Part shown: positions 40,942 through 49,302 of the stretch, piece by piece
Layout of the letters: every line of letters begins with the position of its first letter
How positions within the stretch are numbered: position 1 is the first letter of the stretch
DNA from: Ruoffia tabacinasalis
GTDB taxonomy: Bacteria; Bacillota; Bacilli; Lactobacillales; Aerococcaceae
Assembly (NCBI RefSeq): GCF_042652985.1
Contig: NZ_JBHSHQ010000061.1
Location: forward strand, 16,518-80,517
Reading direction: 5' to 3'
DNA: 64,000 nt
Notes under the pieces: generated by a model
The model's input: the letters and a program-made list of their open reading frames with translations, nothing else
Told to the model about the DNA's origin: nothing
Databases searched by the model: none
Program-made: the position numbers and the translations under genes

Positions 40942-42336
40942 ATGGCTAAAGGGATTAAAATTGTAACAATCGGTGGCGGATCAAGCTATACGCCTGAACT
41001 CATTGAAGGTTATATTAAACGAAAAGATGAATTGCCAATCGAAGAAATCGTACTGGTGGATATCGAGGCGGGGCAGGAAAAACTGAATATCGTTGGCGAA
41101 ATGGCTAAGCGAATGATTAAAGCGGCCGGATTAGACTGGAAAGTGACATTAACTTTAGACCGTTTCAATGCCTTAAAAGATGCAGACTTTGTGACGACAC
41201 AATTTCGTGTAGGGCTACTGGATGCGCGTGTGAAAGATGAACGGATTCCATTGTCGCACGGTATTTTAGGACAGGAAACGAATGGGGCCGGCGGAATGCT
41301 GAAAGCGATGCGTACAATTCCTGTGATTGATTCAATTATTGAAGATATGCGACAACAATGCCCAAATGCTTGGTTAATCAACTTCACCAATCCAGCTGGG
41401 ATGGTAACGGAAGCAGCGATCAATGAATTCGGTTGGGAACGCACGATTGGTTTATGTAATGTCCCGATTACTCACTGTATGGATGTTTCTGAGAAATTAA
41501 ATGTGGAACAAGCAGAATTAAATTTTCAATTTGCTGGGATTAATCATTTTCATTGGCACCGGGTTTGGGATAAAGCTGGGAATGAGCGCACAAAAGAAGT
41601 CATCGATTTGTTATACAAAGAGGATGAGGACGCACCTGATAGCGCACTAAAAAATATTCACGACGCAGGTTATAATGTCGATCAAATTCAAGACTTGGGA
41701 CTACTACCTTGCGGTTATCACCATTACTACTATTCTGAAGATATTATGTTAGAGCATTCAATTGAAGAATTTAAAAATGGGGAAACGCGTGCGCAAGTAG
41801 TGAAAGAAACAGAAAGAAGCTTGTTCGAACTATATAAAAATGCTGAACTAGATTACAAACCGGAAGAATTAACACAACGTGGGGGAACGTATTATAGTGA
41901 CGCGGCTTGTGAAGTGATTGCGTCAATCTATAATGACAAACGCACTCAAATGGTTGTCTCGACACAGAACAAAGGTGCAATTGCTGATTTACCGTATAAT
42001 TCAATTATTGAAGTATCAGCGGAAATTACCTCTCACGGAGCCATGCCTTACAACTGGGGAAGCTTCATGCCAGCAGCTAGAGGAATGTTACAGTTGATGA
42101 AAGGAATGGAGGAGACAGTCATTCGTGCTGCGGTTGAGGGTAACTACGGTGCAGCTTTACATGCCTTTACGATCAATCCTTTAGTACCAGCAGGAAATAC
42201 AGCTAAACGTGTGTTGGATGAATTACTTTACGCGCACAAAGAACACTTACCACAATTTGCCGAAAAAATTAAAGAGATTGAAGCAAAACAACCTGAGGTG
42301 GTTGAGTATGTGGATGAGTTAATGAAGTCGAATTAA
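40942..42336 (+). CDS. licH: 6-phospho-beta-glucosidase, glycoside hydrolase family 4
   Basis: A 464-residue NAD- and metal-dependent glycosidase. Its Rossmann start IVTIGGGSSYTPELIEG, then QFRVGLLDARVKDERIP, NGAGGMLKAMRTIPV, INFTNPAGMVTEA, the metal-binding Cys and His in GLCNVPITH and FAGINHFHW, and the C-terminal ALHAFTINPLVPAG are GH4 landmarks. The sequence fits the LicH/CelF 6-phospho-beta-glucosidase group rather than the alpha-glucosidase group. ATG 40942 follows AGAGGAGG. It stands under a divergent RpiR regulator. No PTS gene adjoins, so it must use phospho-sugars delivered by transporters elsewhere, possibly those at 0-5 kb. Confidence 0.9.
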   Translation: MAKGIKIVTIGGGSSYTPELIEGYIKRKDELPIEEIVLVDIEAGQEKLNIVGEMAKRMIKAAGLDWKVTLTLDRFNALKDADFVTTQFRVGLLDARVKDERIPLSHGILGQETNGAGGMLKAMRTIPVIDSIIEDMRQQCPNAWLINFTNPAGMVTEAAINEFGWERTIGLCNVPITHCMDVSEKLNVEQAELNFQFAGINHFHWHRVWDKAGNERTKEVIDLLYKEDEDAPDSALKNIHDAGYNVDQIQDLGLLPCGYHHYYYSEDIMLEHSIEEFKNGETRAQVVKETERSLFELYKNAELDYKPEELTQRGGTYYSDAACEVIASIYNDKRTQMVVSTQNKGAIADLPYNSIIEVSAEITSHGAMPYNWGSFMPAARGMLQLMKGMEETVIRAAVEGNYGAALHAFTINPLVPAGNTAKRVLDELLYAHKEHLPQFAEKIKEIEAKQPEVVEYVDELMKSN

Positions 42337-42514
42337 GTAAATTTGTAGACTTCTGGCGTAGCTATAATCAATTTTATGCGAACCGTTGTGCCAGAATCTA
42401 AATGGAAATATGGTCATCAATCATGATTATAGTAGCGTTGAAGACGAAAAATATTTGACTTAAGGAATTGATGTGCTAAAGTAGGGTGAAATAAAATAAT
42501 ATAAAAATATCGCC

Positions 42515-42577
42515 GGATAGACATTCATTTTTGTACGTAGGCCAACGTGTACAAAATTGGATGTCTATCTTTTTTTA
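42515..42577 (+). terminator. Strong terminator hairpin 20 bp upstream of a decayed gene
   Basis: GATAGACAT (42517-42525) pairs with ATGTCTATC (42561-42569), with an inner stem TTTTGTAC/GTACAAAA, followed by seven T. It is 180 bp after licH and close to the ribosome site of the next (broken) gene, so it might be either the licH terminator or a leader attenuator. The region 42337-42514 contains a TTGACT/TAAAGT promoter-like pair at about 42455-42483 but no gene. Confidence 0.75.
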
Positions 42578-42596
42578 TTTTTAAGGAGGAAGGAAT

Positions 42597-43257
42597 ATGT
42601 TTTTATCATTATTAGGTGTTACGATTGGTGCTGGCTTGGTTGATAGTTTAAACCCAATTGCCATTGCGCAACAATTTGTATTACAATCTACTGCGAAAAG
42701 TAAGCATTCAATCCTGACTTATATTTTTGGGCTGTTATTTTACTTTGGTATTGCTCAAATTATCCGAAATTAATTTGAATCAGCGCAGATGAACTACCCA
42801 TTTTTAATCCCGCTTACACTAAATGTTCTAGGTGTGATGCTAATCATTTATCGTTTTATCACTATTTTTCAGAGAGAAATAAAAAAGCAGAGATTAAAGA
42901 TGGGGAAGTAGAACCTACGCCAAAGAATTTGTCAGCCGGGCAATTATTTGGTGTAGGCGTAGTGTCTTGTTTGGCAGAGCTCACGAGCGCCTTGCCGTAT
43001 ATTGGATATTTAACCGTCTTAATTTCTGCAGATATTCATTGGACACTGGCTTTAGTTTTGCTCGCTCTATACAACTTAGTCTTATTCAATTTACCATTGT
43101 ATATTTTATATGCAGTGTCCGTTTATAATGAAAAATGCTAATGAAAATTTATACCCGATTTTACCGTATCATGAGTTATATTTTAGAGTACGGAATACCA
43201 GTACTAGGCGTTTTATTAGGCTTATTCTTGATCTACTTAGGAGCGGTAGTGTTTTAA
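42597..43257 (+). pseudogene. GAP family (LysE-like) membrane transporter, decayed
   Basis: Three consecutive pieces in different frames read as one polytopic membrane protein. 42597-42773 encodes MFLSLLGVTIGAGLVDSLNPIAIAQQFVLQS... and ends in TAA. A piece resumes through NYPFLIPLTLNVLGVMLIIYRF. After a frameshift near 42860 the second part (LSAGQLFGVGVVSCLAELTSALPYIGYLTVLIS...) runs to a stop near 43139-43142, and a third gives YILEYGIPVLGVLLGLFLIYLGAVVF. The pattern fits GAP/Sap-type small-molecule exporters. AAGGAGGAAGG still precedes the ATG. At least two stops and one frameshift make it non-functional. Confidence 0.75.
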
Positions 43258-43281
43258 AATTTGTACTGCGGAGAAATAGGT

Positions 43282-43486
43282 GATTGAGAAAATCTCAGGA
43301 CACCAAAGCATCCCTGAAAAAATCTCAGGACACCAAAGCATCCCTGAAAAAATCTCAGGGACACGAAACGGCCAAAAATGTCCTTGAAAAAAACTCAAAG
43401 ACACGAAACGGCCAAAAATGTCCCTGAAAAAATCTCAGGGACACGAAACGCCAAAAAAATGTCTCTGAAAAAATCTCAAGGACACA
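43282..43486. repeat. Tandem array B2: hairpin units at 30- and 40-bp spacing
   Basis: Family B hairpins, CCCTGAAAAAATCTCAGGG and variants, begin at about 43282 (degenerate), 43311, 43341, 43381, 43421 and 43462, so spacings are 30, 30, 40, 40 and 41. The short-spaced units have linker CACCAAAGCA and the long ones ACACGAAACGGCCAAAAATG. Arms change together (for example TCCTTGA with TCAAAGA, TCTCTGA with TCAAGGA, with G-U pairs). It lies between the decayed transporter and the convergent DsrE-like gene. The 86 bp to that gene hold nothing else. Confidence 0.92.
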
Positions 43487-43572
43487 TTCCCAACAAAATC
43501 CCGTCCAAACCAACCCAAAACAAACTCAGCCCACCTCATTTAGCAACAATACTGAATAGGGTGAGCTGTTAT

Positions 43573-43902
43573 TTATGCGCGTATATATGCATAGCCGTCT
43601 TCTTGGCGGGCAATCAGTTCAACCACGCCGCTTGGGACGTAAGTAAAGTGAATCGCTTCTGCTTGTTCTTGTGTTAATTCTTGTGCAGCCAAAGCATGTC
43701 CGCATAACTCGAAAGTAACACCTTTTTCTAACAAAGGCTCAGCTTTCGAAGCAATATCAGGGTGACTAACAATTTGAACGGCAGGTCCGTTTCCAAGAAT
43801 AACTATATCAACGTTAACTAAATCAGCTAAGGCATTACTAGCACTAGCGATAACTTTTGACCACTCATCTAATTCGTGAGCATGAAATATGACTTTTTTC
43901 AT
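43573..43902 (-). CDS. DsrE family protein
   Basis: A 109-residue protein with the DsrE/DsrF-like fold: KKVIFHAHELDEWSKVIASASNALADLVNVDIVILGNGPAVQIV, then GVTFELCGHALAAQELTQEQ with a conserved-position Cys, and VPSGVVELIARQEDGYAYIRA at the end. Relatives act in sulfur transfer or have unknown roles. AGGTGA precedes the ATG. It is monocistronic. The 220 bp upstream (43903-44123) hold an AAAACTT/AAGTTTT weak hairpin near 43950 but no gene. Confidence 0.82.
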   Translation of the reverse strand: MKKVIFHAHELDEWSKVIASASNALADLVNVDIVILGNGPAVQIVSHPDIASKAEPLLEKGVTFELCGHALAAQELTQEQAEAIHFTYVPSGVVELIARQEDGYAYIRA

Positions 43903-44123
43903 CGTTTCACCTCTTTACTTTTGAAAAAATAGAAATAAACCAGCGTGTAAAGGCAAAACTTCTGCCGGCAAAAAGTTTTTGATTGCGTAAACAATCCATC
44001 GAGTCTTTATATTTATCAGCTGCAGTGGTTTTTAATCGTTAAACTTTAATCGTAATATTAAATTAATCGTCAGTCGCAACCGTTCAATCTAGTTTTAAGT
44101 ACACAAAGACTCTACCAAAAGTG

Positions 44124-44627
44124 TTAAATCTCAGTGAGTAAATCAATTGAAATCATAGAGTTTGCATTCGATTGATCGATTAAAGAAGAAATTTTATTAA
44201 CTTCTTTCGTAAGTCGGTCAATGTCTTCGCGAATCGATGACTCATTATAAGCACTATATTCGACCACGCCAACCCCCGTCTCAACGCGTGTTTCTTGGCG
44301 CTGAATTAAATTCTCAAGTTGCGTCAATAGTAAACGCGTTTGACGAACCCATTCGAGCTGATAAGTGACACTATGATTTTCTACAATAAGTTCATTATTT
44401 GCCTGTACAATGGCGTGACGCAAAGCGCTTGTGTCGGTAATCAGTTGTTTGTATTTTACCAATTCTTCTTCATTCGATTTAGCTTTATCATCATGAGCAA
44501 TTGGCTTACCGTCCACTTTCACCGGACCAAAGAAATTTGAACGGAAACGGTAAGTAAGTTGATCAATTTGTTTATTAAAATTTGATAAAGTGAAAATAGC
44601 TTCTTGAATAGTTAATTGATGTTGCAT
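44124..44627 (-). CDS. Hypothetical helical protein (possible DIP1984/septicolysin relative)
   Basis: A 167-residue protein that appears almost wholly alpha-helical. It starts LTIQEAIFTLSNFNKQIDQLTYRFRSNFF, has a middle ELVKYKQLITDTSALRHAIVQANNELIVEN, then QTRLLLTQLENLIQRQETRVETGVGVVEY and a helical C-terminus. The order of helices and the N(xx)N-type LIxxIN-like middle resemble the DIP1984 family, but the match is weak. There is no signal or membrane segment. GGAGGTAA precedes the ATG. It lies just upstream, in transcription direction, of the DsrE gene and downstream of a broken VOC gene. Confidence 0.7.
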   Translation of the reverse strand: MQHQLTIQEAIFTLSNFNKQIDQLTYRFRSNFFGPVKVDGKPIAHDDKAKSNEEELVKYKQLITDTSALRHAIVQANNELIVENHSVTYQLEWVRQTRLLLTQLENLIQRQETRVETGVGVVEYSAYNESSIREDIDRLTKEVNKISSLIDQSNANSMISIDLLTEI

Positions 44628-44648
44628 AGTTACCTCCAGTGATAAAAT

Positions 44649-45130
44649 TTATTTTTCCAAACCTGCTGCTTCCAAGTCGCTAATAATAATTTTCTTCATG
44701 TTCATCAAGGCTTGAATTTGAGCGTCAGTTTGTTGCAATTCATTTAAGTGACTCGGGATAATTTGCCAAGAAAGACCGTACGCATCCTTAACCCAACCAC
44801 ATTGCTCACTTTCTGGAACGTGAGATAATTTTGACCAGTAGTAGTCAATCTCCTCCTGATCTTCGCAAGCAATCGTAAATGAAATTGCTTCGTTAAATCG
44901 GAAATACGGACCGCCATCTAGACCAATAAATTTCTGGCCATTCAATACAAATTCAGCATGAATAACTTTGCCAGCCATGCCTTTAAATTGCTCATTTAAA
45001 GACTCATCCAGATAATATTCGATGAGTGTGACTTTGAGTTAGGAAAAATAGAAACATAATAATTAATTGCTTCTTCACAATTATTATCTGAAAACCATAA
45101 TGATAGGATAATGTTTTTTTATTTTACCAT
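44649..45130 (-). pseudogene. VOC family (PhnB-like) protein, frameshifted
   Basis: The C-terminal 109 codons (MAGKVIHAEFVLNGQKFIGLDGGPYFRFNEAISFTIACEDQEEIDYYW...) match the PhnB-like VOC family, which normally begins with WFDNNCEEAINYYVSIFPNSK. That missing part is present upstream in another frame (WFSDNNCEEAINYYVSIFPNSK), and the junction is IEYYLDESLNEQFKG. One extra A in the AAA at about 45033-45035 (minus-strand sense CAAAGTC) would join them. The apparent start ATG (45130) is followed by an in-frame TAA two codons later. No ribosome site is evident. Most likely an inactivated gene. Confidence 0.8.
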
Positions 45131-45263
45131 TACAAAATATCAAAACAAAATAATCCCATCAGACGAATAATATAAGTAAATATTTCTAATTATTTTCTAA
45201 TAAGCGTGTAAAATAAGGCTCACTTGTATTATAATGATAGAATATAAAGTGAGGTGAATAGGA

Positions 45264-45767
45264 ATGTTTAAAACAAATAATTTAGTTAAAATCGCGTTGT
45301 TAACTGCCTTAACGACAGCGATTTCCCTATTAGTGATTATTCCGGTTCCAGCAATGAACGGATTTGTTACATTATGTGAGGCGGGTATATATTTAGGTGC
45401 AGTCTTACTTGGTCCCGCAGGTGGTTTTTGGGTGGGGGCATTGAGTGGTGGACTTATTGATATTTTATCTGGCGCACCGCAATGGGCTTTATTCTCGATT
45501 ATCATCCATGGTATTCAAGGATTATTAGTTGGATATTTATATCAGAAATTTACAAGTACCTTTAAACTAAGTATAAGTTTAGTACTTGGAAGTGCGAGCA
45601 TGATTGTCGGCTACTTCATAGCAACCATGTTATTATATACTTGGCCAGCAGCGATGGCGTCAATTCCAGGGAATCTCGTGCAGACGGTTTTTGGAAGTTT
45701 AGTTACGATCGTCGTATTAAAAGGCCTTAAGAAAACAAGTTTTAATCCAGCCAAAGAAGGTAATTAA
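45264..45767 (+). CDS. ECF transporter S-component, substrate unknown
   Basis: A 167-residue membrane protein with about five or six segments, typical of group II ECF substrate-binding subunits: VKIALLTALTTAISLLVIIPVPAMNGFVTLCEAGIYLGAVLLGPAGGFWVGALSGGLIDILSGAPQWALFSIIIHGIQGLLVGYLYQKF. It needs the shared EcfA/A'/T module, not seen in this window. There is no riboswitch-like leader upstream, so the vitamin cannot be named. GTGAGGTGAA precedes ATG 45264. The stop abuts the ATG of the next gene. Confidence 0.88.
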   Translation: MFKTNNLVKIALLTALTTAISLLVIIPVPAMNGFVTLCEAGIYLGAVLLGPAGGFWVGALSGGLIDILSGAPQWALFSIIIHGIQGLLVGYLYQKFTSTFKLSISLVLGSASMIVGYFIATMLLYTWPAAMASIPGNLVQTVFGSLVTIVVLKGLKKTSFNPAKEGN

Positions 45768-46313
45768 ATGTACACTGATAATTTAACGAATGATTTAATT
45801 CAAATTGTAGAAGATGTAATAGAGGTAGCCCAATTACAAGCAGGGAATACTTTTGTTTTAGGGTGTAGTACAAGTGAAGTTGTTGGTGGCATGATTGGGA
45901 AAAATTCCAGTCAAGAAGTCGGCGAACTCATTGTGTCAACACTGAAAGAGTATTTAGACCAGCATCGAATTAATTTAGCCGTTCAAGGATGCGAGCATTT
46001 GAACAGAGCGCTCGTCGTTGAACGCGCTTATGCTAAGCAAGCGGACTTAGACGAAGTATTTGTTGTGCCAGCTTTAAATGCTGGAGGTGCAGCGTCGGTG
46101 GCAGCTTTCAAATACTTTAGGGATCCTGTTGTCGTCGAACACATTGTCGCGCAAGCTGGATTAGACATTGGAGACACAGCAATTGGTATGCATGTTAAAC
46201 ATGTCCAAGTACCCGTGCGCCCAAGCATTAAGGAATTAGGCTCAGCCCATGTAACTGCTTTAAGAACTCGACCAAAATTCATTGGGGGACCTCGCGCCCA
46301 GTACGCTAATTAA
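45768..46313 (+). CDS. DUF436 / TIGR01440 family protein (YwlG-like)
   Basis: A 181-residue soluble protein of the YwlG family, widely conserved in Firmicutes. Family landmarks are GNTFVLGCSTSEVVGGMIGKNSS, NLAVQGCEHLNRALVVER, VVPALNAGGAASVAAFKYFRDPVVVEHI and a C-terminal HVQVPVRPSIKELGSAHVTALRTRPKFIGGPRAQY. The activity is not established to my knowledge. Its ATG directly follows the stop of the ECF-S gene, so the two are translationally coupled. That suggests a role linked to the imported vitamin or cofactor (inference). Confidence 0.92.
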   Translation: MYTDNLTNDLIQIVEDVIEVAQLQAGNTFVLGCSTSEVVGGMIGKNSSQEVGELIVSTLKEYLDQHRINLAVQGCEHLNRALVVERAYAKQADLDEVFVVPALNAGGAASVAAFKYFRDPVVVEHIVAQAGLDIGDTAIGMHVKHVQVPVRPSIKELGSAHVTALRTRPKFIGGPRAQYAN

Positions 46314-46337
46314 GGAAAACATTAAGGAGCGGAATGT

Positions 46338-46881
46338 ATGAGTCTTTTTTCAAATGAAGATAAGATATCACAATGAAAAGATTTAGTTGCGATTAAATCA
46401 GTGAATAGAAATAAAATCGAAGTTGATGAAGCACGCGTCAATTTAGTAGCTGAATTAGGAAGCGGTAGCCCGTGATCGGAATTTTAAATCATATGGATGG
46501 GGTGTCATAAGGAGATGCTACTGATTGGATACATGATCCCTTTGTCTTAAGTGAATAAGACGATAAGCTACATGGACACGGTACTTCGGATATGAAAGCA
46601 GGATTAATAGCACTAGTCACTGCGATGATTGAAATTAAAGAAGCCAATGCCTTTCCTCCAGGAACGCTACGCTTATTATTTACTGCGGGTGAGGAAAGTG
46701 CGCAACACGGGTCAAAATATTTACATGAAAATGGCTACATTGGTGACATTGAAGCAATGATTATTGCTGAACCAACAGGTGATGTCACAGACACATCGAA
46801 TTTACTGAATGATAAAGACGCTTATTTTAACTTTGTGATATTTATATTGAACTGATTACAAAATTTGCTGAAGGCAAATAA
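46338..46881 (+). pseudogene. M20 family (ArgE/DapE) peptidase, decayed with stops and an internal deletion
   Basis: From ATG 46338 (after AAGGAGCGG) the M20 pattern can be followed through several in-frame stops: SLFSNEDKISQ*, KDLVAIKSVN, a short gap, ILNHMDGVS*, GDATDWIHDPFVLSE*, DDKLHGHGTSDMKAGLIALVTAMIEIKEA, TLRLLFTAGEESAQHGSKYLHENGYIGDIEAMIIAEPT. It then jumps, after DAYFNF, to the family C-terminus DIYIELITKFAEGK in another frame near 46835. The whole dimerisation domain is missing. Compared with ~380 residues for the family, about half is left. Clearly inactive. Confidence 0.88.
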
Positions 46882-46921
46882 TTGAACGACGCGTACAAAT
46901 TCAATGGAGGGTGAATGAATT

Positions 46922-47356
46922 ATGACGATGAGATACACTCAAGCACAAATTCCTGAGGTCTCTCTTGTGAAGATAGATACCTTAATAGATGCGCATACGT
47001 TAGAAAATTATCCAGAACATGAGAATTTAGAATCTAAACTGTATGCGATTGAAGCCGTGAATGAATCTGGCTTTGCAGGCGGCATCGCCTTTACAAAACA
47101 ATTTGAGACAGCGCATGTGAATGCATTGGCTGTAGAAAAAGCGTATCGTGGTCAACAAATTGGATCTGGTCTATTAAAGGAAATGGAGCAGTATGCTGAA
47201 TCCATTGGAGTACATACCGTTTCCTTATCAACCTTGAGTTACCAAGCCTTAGATTTCTATCAGAAATTAGGTTACACATTATCAGGTTCAATGACCGATT
47301 ATCCAAGACGTGGTCTGACCAAATATGCTTTATACAAACGCCTGCCAAATTATTAA
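46922..47356 (+). CDS. GNAT family N-acetyltransferase
   Basis: A ~144-residue acetyltransferase with the central acetyl-CoA site VNALAVEKAYRGQQIGSGLLKEMEQYAESIG (about 66-95) and the C-terminal TLSYQALDFYQKLGYTLSGSMTDYPRRGLTKYALYKRL. The substrate is unknown. ATG 46922 and ATG 46928 are both possible after GGAGGGTG. It lies alone between the decayed M20 gene and a bidirectional terminator. Confidence 0.88.
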   Translation: MTMRYTQAQIPEVSLVKIDTLIDAHTLENYPEHENLESKLYAIEAVNESGFAGGIAFTKQFETAHVNALAVEKAYRGQQIGSGLLKEMEQYAESIGVHTVSLSTLSYQALDFYQKLGYTLSGSMTDYPRRGLTKYALYKRLPNY

Positions 47357-47362
47357 CTAAAG

Positions 47363-47402
47363 AAAAAGTCCTAGAAAAGAGTGATCTCTTCTAGGACTTT
47401 TT
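47363..47402. terminator. Bidirectional intrinsic terminator
   Basis: AAAAAGTCCTAGAA pairs perfectly with TTCTAGGACTTTTT. It serves the GNAT gene and the convergent MaoC gene. Confidence 0.95.
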
Positions 47403-47404
47403 GC

Positions 47405-47875
47405 TTAAGGATTTTTCGAATGGTTTGTGGGGTTTTCATAGAACATAAGTATTGTCGAATTTGTTTTAAGAAGAATGTCATCTTTTTGATTTTTTACAAT
47501 CCAGTTTACTTCTACGACTGCTTGATATGGTTTTGATTTAGACGGTTTGATATCCAGAATCTCAGTGTTAACGTATAGAATATCATCTGGTCGAGTTGGA
47601 TTTGGCCAAGATAGGTTGACCATCGCACCAATCATACCGTGCTCGATGTTAAATGATCGAACTACTAGCCCCATAGCAATAGATGCTGTGTGCCAACCAC
47701 TTGCAATTAAATCTTTAAACTGGTAGTTCTTCGCTTTATCTTCATTAATGTGATAAAACTGAGGATCATATTTTTGTGCAAAATCAATGATTTCCTCTCG
47801 ACTTATTTGATAAGAGCCACAATCTATTTTGTCTCCAATCTTTAAATCTTCTAAACGGAATATTTTATTATTCAT
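47405..47875 (-). CDS. MaoC-like (R)-specific enoyl-CoA hydratase family protein
   Basis: A 156-residue hot-dog-fold protein. The hydratase-2 motif is seen in FAQKYDPQFYHINEDKAKNYQFKDLIASGWHTASIAMGL (catalytic Asp and His), and NLSWPNPTRPDDILYVNTEIL follows. It would hydrate trans-2-enoyl-CoA to the 3-hydroxyacyl-CoA. It lies 21 bp downstream of the acyl-CoA dehydrogenase gene on the same strand, so dehydrogenation and hydration steps are paired. No ribosome site stronger than GAGGGGT is seen. Confidence 0.87.
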   Translation of the reverse strand: MNNKIFRLEDLKIGDKIDCGSYQISREEIIDFAQKYDPQFYHINEDKAKNYQFKDLIASGWHTASIAMGLVVRSFNIEHGMIGAMVNLSWPNPTRPDDILYVNTEILDIKPSKSKPYQAVVEVNWIVKNQKDDILLKTNSTILMFYENPTNHSKNP

Positions 47876-47896
47876 ATTTACCCCTCATTTTTTATT

Positions 47897-49102
47897 TTAT
47901 GTAAATGCACCTACACCAGTTAACTCACGACCAACGATTAAAGCATTCACTTCATGTGTTCCTTCGTAAGTGTAGATCGCTTCTGCATCTGTGAAGAAAC
48001 GCATCACTTCAGATTCTAAAGTAATACCATTACCACCACAAACTTCACGAGCCATTGCAACAGTTTCACGCATTGTCAGTGAGTTGTGCATTTTTGCTAG
48101 AGACGAATTTAACATTAATGGACGTTCAGTTTCTTGTAATTCAGCTAAGCGCACTGAGTAGCCAATGTTAGCAACAACGTTTGCTTGCATACGGGCTAAT
48201 TTCTCTTGAACTAATTGGAAGCCACCTAATTTTCTTCCGAATTGATCGCGTTCTTTAACGTATTTTAATGCTGAAATGAAAGCACCTGCTGTCACACCCA
48301 TCGCGATATGAGACACATCTGCACGAGTGAAGACTAAGATTTTCGCAACATCACCAAAGCCGTTAATGTTAGCTAAGCGGTCTGTTTCAGGCACAACAAC
48401 GTCTTCTAATTTAATGTGTGCGTTACGGATTGCGCGTAAAGACCCTTTATGTGGAATTGGATTAGCCTCATAACCTTCGGCACCTTTACGAACGATGAAA
48501 CATTTGATGCGGTTATCTTCAACGTCACGTGCGAAAATTGGGATAACATCCGCAGTATCCGCACCTCCAATCCAACGTTTTTCTCCATTAAGAATCCAGT
48601 TGTCTCCCTCACGGCGAGCGGTTGTTGCTAAGCCACCTGCAATATCTGAACCGTGATCTGGTTCAGTTAATCCAAAACAACCTTGCCATTCAAATGAAGC
48701 TAACTTAGGTGCGAATTCTTCGATTTGACGGTCGTCTCCACCGATTAAAATTGTGTTGTAGCATAAGCCGCCATGAACAGTATAGAAAGTTGCGATGGAT
48801 GCATCGAAACGAGCTAGTTCTAAGTATAAGAAAGCCGTATATAATTCACTTGGCTTACGTTTCCCTTCACGGTCAACATATAACTTCGGATTGTTCATAA
48901 ATCCAACTTCACTTACTTTTTTAAATGCTTCAAATGGAAAATCGGCATTCTCCCAGTACTCAGCGATGACAGGACGTACGTGAGTTTCTAAAGCTTCACG
49001 AACTTCTTGCAATACTTCAATTTCGCCATCAGTTAATTTTTCTGCATATCCATATAAATCTTCTGGATATAATTCCTTTACGATATCTGCTTTTGTAGTC
49101 AT
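47897..49102 (-). CDS. Acyl-CoA dehydrogenase (glutaryl-CoA dehydrogenase-like)
   Basis: A 401-residue FAD enzyme that introduces the alpha,beta double bond into acyl-CoA. Landmarks: GCFGLTEPDHGSDIAGGLATTARREGDNWILNGEKRWIGGA (FAD/substrate loop), RDQFGRKLGGFQLVQEKLARM, REVCGGNGI, and the catalytic base Glu in YTYEGTHEVNALIVGRELTG near the C-terminus. AAGGAG lies upstream of the ATG. A cre-like box overlaps the promoter region. Beta-oxidation enzymes are uncommon in lactic acid bacteria, which makes this cluster notable. Downstream is the MaoC hydratase. Confidence 0.92.
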   Translation of the reverse strand: MTTKADIVKELYPEDLYGYAEKLTDGEIEVLQEVREALETHVRPVIAEYWENADFPFEAFKKVSEVGFMNNPKLYVDREGKRKPSELYTAFLYLELARFDASIATFYTVHGGLCYNTILIGGDDRQIEEFAPKLASFEWQGCFGLTEPDHGSDIAGGLATTARREGDNWILNGEKRWIGGADTADVIPIFARDVEDNRIKCFIVRKGAEGYEANPIPHKGSLRAIRNAHIKLEDVVVPETDRLANINGFGDVAKILVFTRADVSHIAMGVTAGAFISALKYVKERDQFGRKLGGFQLVQEKLARMQANVVANIGYSVRLAELQETERPLMLNSSLAKMHNSLTMRETVAMAREVCGGNGITLESEVMRFFTDAEAIYTYEGTHEVNALIVGRELTGVGAFT

Positions 49103-49135
49103 AAAATATGCTCCTTTTTAAAAAATGAATTTGAA

Positions 49136-49149
49136 TATAAACGCTTACA
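49136..49149. promoter_or_regulatory. cre-like site at the acyl-CoA dehydrogenase promoter
   Basis: Minus-strand TGTAAGCGTTTATA fits the CcpA consensus TGWAANCGNTNWCA with one mismatch, just downstream of a TATTAT -10-like sequence, a position expected for repression. Confidence 0.65.
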
Positions 49150-49232
49150 AGTCTATAATATAACCACTTTAGAAGAATTACTAATTACTAATAATTAAAC
49201 ATCGTATTAGCTCAGCTTATGATATTTTTAAA

Positions 49233-49246
49233 AATAAGCGTTTACA
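49233..49246. promoter_or_regulatory. cre-like site before the lysR gene
   Basis: Minus-strand TGTAAACGCTTATT, 56 bp upstream of the LysR start. It shares the core TGTAAACGCTTA with the thiolase site. Confidence 0.65.
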
Positions 49247-49302
49247 AGCAATTTAAAAAGAAGTAACCTATATTATGTAAGCGAAAAGGAGTTTGAAATT
49301 TA

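Noticed and set aside
43378..43677. ORF of 99 codons across array B2
   Set aside because: The first half is translated repeat (KKTQRHETAKNVPEK type) and the rest lies antisense to the DsrE-like gene.
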